Shown: one piece after another, positions 61,885 through 64,000 of the stretch
Layout: each line of letters opens with the position of its first letter
How positions within the stretch are numbered: position 1 is the first letter of the stretch
Assembly (NCBI RefSeq): GCF_026559675.1
Contig: NZ_CP092891.1
Coordinates: 2,790,001-2,854,000 of the forward strand
Length of the DNA: 64,000 bases
Source of the DNA: Microbacterium oxydans
GTDB lineage: Bacteria; Actinomycetota; Actinomycetes; Actinomycetales; Microbacteriaceae
Direction of reading: 5' to 3'
Translations under genes and position numbers: made by a program
The notes under the pieces: generated by a model
Seen by the model: the letters and a program-made list of their open reading frames with translations, nothing else
Databases searched by the model: none
Told to the model about the DNA's origin: nothing

Positions 61885-62768
61885 CAGCGTTCTCCTGCCT
61901 CGTTGCGGGTACGCGGGACGACGATCATGGGGACGGGCAGCTCGTGCAGCATCTTCGCTGCCGTGGAGCCCAGGAACAGGCGGCGGGGCTGGGCCAGTCG
62001 GCTGGAGCCGACCAGGACGACCTCGCCGGGAAGCCAGGACAGATGCGCGACGGCGTCTTCGACGGAGTCGCCCGGTGCCTTCTCGACGGCGGCGGTGCGA
62101 CCGTCGGGCAGCAGCTCCGTCGCCATCGCGAGGACCTCCTGCGCGTGCGTGTCGCCGACCGTGCGGATCGCCCCGGTGTCGAGACCGGGCGGCACGTCGA
62201 ACGGCACGAGGGACACCAGCCGGAGATCGACGCCGCTGTCCCCGGCGAGGGCGACCGCCTCGTCGAGCAGCGCATCGGCGCCCGGGCGCGAGCCCACCGC
62301 GACCGTCACCCGCGGGATGACGTGGTCGTCCTGCAGCGCCGCACCCACCGGTGCCAGCGCGACCGGGATGGTCGACGAGTGCAGGAGCTCCGACGCGACG
62401 CTGCCGAGCCGGTGGCGTCCGAGGATGCCGCCTCCCGCCGCGCCGATCACGATCACCCGGGCGCCGAACTCCTCGCCGGCGGCGATGAGACCCTCGGCGA
62501 ACGACTCCGAGAAGCGCACGTGACCGCTGCGGGTCAGCTCCTGCGGCAGCCGGACGACCGCGTCGCCCAGCCACTTCTTGGCCTGGGCCCGGATGTGCTC
62601 CTCGTAGGCGCGCTCCGGCGGGACCGCGGCGCTGCGCGTGCCCTCGTTGGGCAGCACGATCACCAGGTGCAGCGTCGCACCGAGGCTGCGGGCGAGCCGC
62701 GCACCGAGCGCCGCGGCATCCGCTCCCGCATCCGTCGCCGTGTAGCCCACGACGACCGAGCCGGTCAT
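61884..62768 (-). CDS. Tandem universal stress protein (UspA)
   Basis: 294 residues with two Usp domains. The first has VVVGYTATDAGADAAALG, VIVIGAAGGGILGRHRLGSVASELLHSSTIPV (the ATP-binding G-2X-G-9X-G-S/T motif), and the second ends VVLVGSSRLAQPRRLFLGSTAAKMLHELPVPMIVV with the same pattern. Such proteins bind ATP/AMP and respond to stress or amine toxicity. Encoded inside the putrescine operon with one-base overlaps to both neighbours. Confidence 0.9.
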   Translation of the reverse strand: MTGSVVVGYTATDAGADAAALGARLARSLGATLHLVIVLPNEGTRSAAVPPERAYEEHIRAQAKKWLGDAVVRLPQELTRSGHVRFSESFAEGLIAAGEEFGARVIVIGAAGGGILGRHRLGSVASELLHSSTIPVALAPVGAALQDDHVIPRVTVAVGSRPGADALLDEAVALAGDSGVDLRLVSLVPFDVPPGLDTGAIRTVGDTHAQEVLAMATELLPDGRTAAVEKAPGDSVEDAVAHLSWLPGEVVLVGSSRLAQPRRLFLGSTAAKMLHELPVPMIVVPRTRNEAGER

Positions 62769-64000
62769 CAGCTGCCGCTCTCGACAGCGCCGGCGTCGCG
62801 ACCGGCCTCGACGATGTTCGAAGCCACGAGGTGACCCATCCGGATCGCCCCGTCGACGTGCTGGTATCCGGCACCGGCCATGTCGCTGCACGCGAAGTGG
62901 ATCGGACCGACGGCCGTGCGGAGGTCGGCGCCGTAGCGGTGCAGACCACCCATGTCGAAGCTCGCGGCGTAGGCACCGCGGGTCCACTCCTCGCTGCCCC
63001 AGTCGCTCTCGTAGTAGACGACCGGGTTCTTGGCCTCGGGGCCGTAGTAGTGCGAGAGCGACTCGAGGATGCGCTCCTTGCGCTCCTCGGCCGAGAGCTC
63101 GAACACGCCGTCGGCGTTGGCGTCGGAGACGAAGCCGACCAGGGTGCCGCGCTCGTCGCCGTGGTTCGTGTTGTCGTACGCCTCGTGCGAGAGCTCGTAG
63201 GGGCTGAACGCGGTGCCGCTGAGGCCCTGCTCGCGCCAGAACGGGCGGTCGTAGACGGCGTGCACCTTGATGACGAAGCCCATCGATAGGTGCTGGTGCA
63301 GCTGGTGCTGACGACGCGGCAGCGGCGGGACGAACGAGATGCGGCTGTACAGCACGGGGGCGTGCGCGAGGATCGCGTGGCGGGCGCGGACCGTGAGCTC
63401 GTCCGTGGTGGCCACGACGCCGGCATCCGACCACTCCAGGGTGCGCACGGGCTGGTTCAGCAGCACGTCGTCGCCCAGGCGCTCGGCCAGTCGCAGCGGA
63501 ACCTGCTGCAGTCCGCCGACGACGCGCTTGTCCAGGATGAAGTCGGCGTCGACGAGGTTGGAGTACGAGCCGGCGGATGCCGCCATCAGCAGCGACTGCA
63601 GCAGCGAGAACGCGTGCGTCGGCTTGGTGAGCATCGCCGATCCGGTGGCGAAGGCCAGGTTGCGCACGGCCTCGTCGTCGTCGGTCTGCTGACGCAGCCA
63701 GGCGTCCCAGGAGATGGAGTCCCAGTCGGCCGCGCTCGGGTGCGCCCACGGGCGGTCCGGGTCGATCTCGGCGACCAGGGCATCGAGGATGTCGGTGACC
63801 CGGGCGATCTCCGCCTCGGTCTCCGGGGCGACGGGGAACATCTCGCCGGTGAAGCGGTGCGCCTTCCCGTCGGGGCCGACGTAGACGCTGTCGCCCTCGC
63901 GATAGCGGCTGTACGTCTCGAGCCCGAGCTCCTCGATCGCGTCCTTGAGCGCGTCCTGATCCGGCGAGACCCACTGGCCGCCGATCTCGAGCATGGCGCC
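62768..64000 (-). CDS. Flavin monoamine oxidase, probable putrescine oxidase (runs off right edge)
   Basis: At least 410 residues of a flavin-dependent amine oxidase; the N-terminal FAD dinucleotide-binding motif lies beyond the window. Visible: MLEIGGQWVSPDQD (GGQW motif), WDAWLRQQT, MGFVIKVHAVYDRPFWRE, RGAYAASFDMGGLHRYG and the C-terminal FAD loop IHFACSDMAGAGYQHVDGAIRMG. Closest in style to actinobacterial putrescine oxidases, which oxidise putrescine to 4-aminobutanal plus peroxide. It heads the visible operon of UspA, APC permease and two aldehyde dehydrogenases. Confidence 0.88.
   Translation of the reverse strand, partial: GAMLEIGGQWVSPDQDALKDAIEELGLETYSRYREGDSVYVGPDGKAHRFTGEMFPVAPETEAEIARVTDILDALVAEIDPDRPWAHPSAADWDSISWDAWLRQQTDDDEAVRNLAFATGSAMLTKPTHAFSLLQSLLMAASAGSYSNLVDADFILDKRVVGGLQQVPLRLAERLGDDVLLNQPVRTLEWSDAGVVATTDELTVRARHAILAHAPVLYSRISFVPPLPRRQHQLHQHLSMGFVIKVHAVYDRPFWREQGLSGTAFSPYELSHEAYDNTNHGDERGTLVGFVSDANADGVFELSAEERKERILESLSHYYGPEAKNPVVYYESDWGSEEWTRGAYAASFDMGGLHRYGADLRTAVGPIHFACSDMAGAGYQHVDGAIRMGHLVASNIVEAGRDAGAVESGS

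Overview
The window is high-GC DNA with dense, mostly minus-strand operons, many 4-base ATGA/GTGA start-stop overlaps, frequent GTG starts and strong GGAGG ribosome binding sites. The secE-nusG-rplK-rplA order with tRNA-Trp(CCA) upstream, a short bacterial SRP RNA, a CebR-like operator and a SipW/TasA-type secretion cluster point to an actinobacterium of the family Microbacteriaceae, most likely Microbacterium. No species can be named from the sequence alone.

Layout. 1-6.1 kb: end of a glycoside phosphorylase (GH65) gene with its beta-phosphoglucomutase, then ackA-pta (acetate/acetyl-CoA interconversion), a membrane-anchored lytic-transglycosylase-like protein and a rhomboid protease. 6.2 kb: SRP RNA. 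6.3-13.8 kb (+): a large SF2 helicase, then a MoxR ATPase / DUF58 / transglutaminase operon. 13.9 kb: tRNA hydroxylase TrhO. 14.8-24.5 kb (-): a complete-looking daptide RiPP gene cluster. 24.7 kb: tRNA-Ser(GGA). 25-30.5 kb: GNAT, PAP2 phosphatase, MFS drug exporter, and the transsulfuration genes metB and cbs. 30.5-35.4 kb: a carbohydrate ABC importer with a divergent LacI regulator. 35.5-36.7 kb: rplJ-rplL with an L10 leader. 36.9-40.5 kb: YqaJ-type nuclease and a SipW/TasA-like exported-protein operon. 40.7-44.6 kb: MFS-MarR operon with paired operators, then lysG/lysE. 44.6-47.3 kb: DUF1801 protein and an amino-acid ABC importer. 47.4-50.3 kb: rplA, rplK, nusG, secE, tRNA-Trp. 50.5-55.1 kb: an HSP90-like ATPase with a giant TPR partner. 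55.1-64 kb: PoxB, a PPOX-fold protein, and a putrescine/GABA catabolic operon that runs off the right edge.

The most interesting region is the daptide cluster (14778-24525). In transcription order it has two paralogous RiPP-recognition proteins, a PLP aminotransferase, a dehydrogenase broken by an apparent frameshift, three tiny precursor genes (39-43 codons, all ending in Thr), a SAM methyltransferase, an intramembrane M50 protease, and an ABC exporter of one ATPase and two permeases. In the published daptide pathway (Microbacterium paraoxydans) the C-terminal Thr is oxidatively decarboxylated, transaminated and dimethylated, so the peptide carries an amine at each end. Gene content here fits that chemistry. 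The open questions are the frameshift in the dehydrogenase and the duplicated recognition protein.

No CRISPR array, insertion sequence, integrase or prophage was seen. All functional calls are from reading protein motifs and context; no database search was run.
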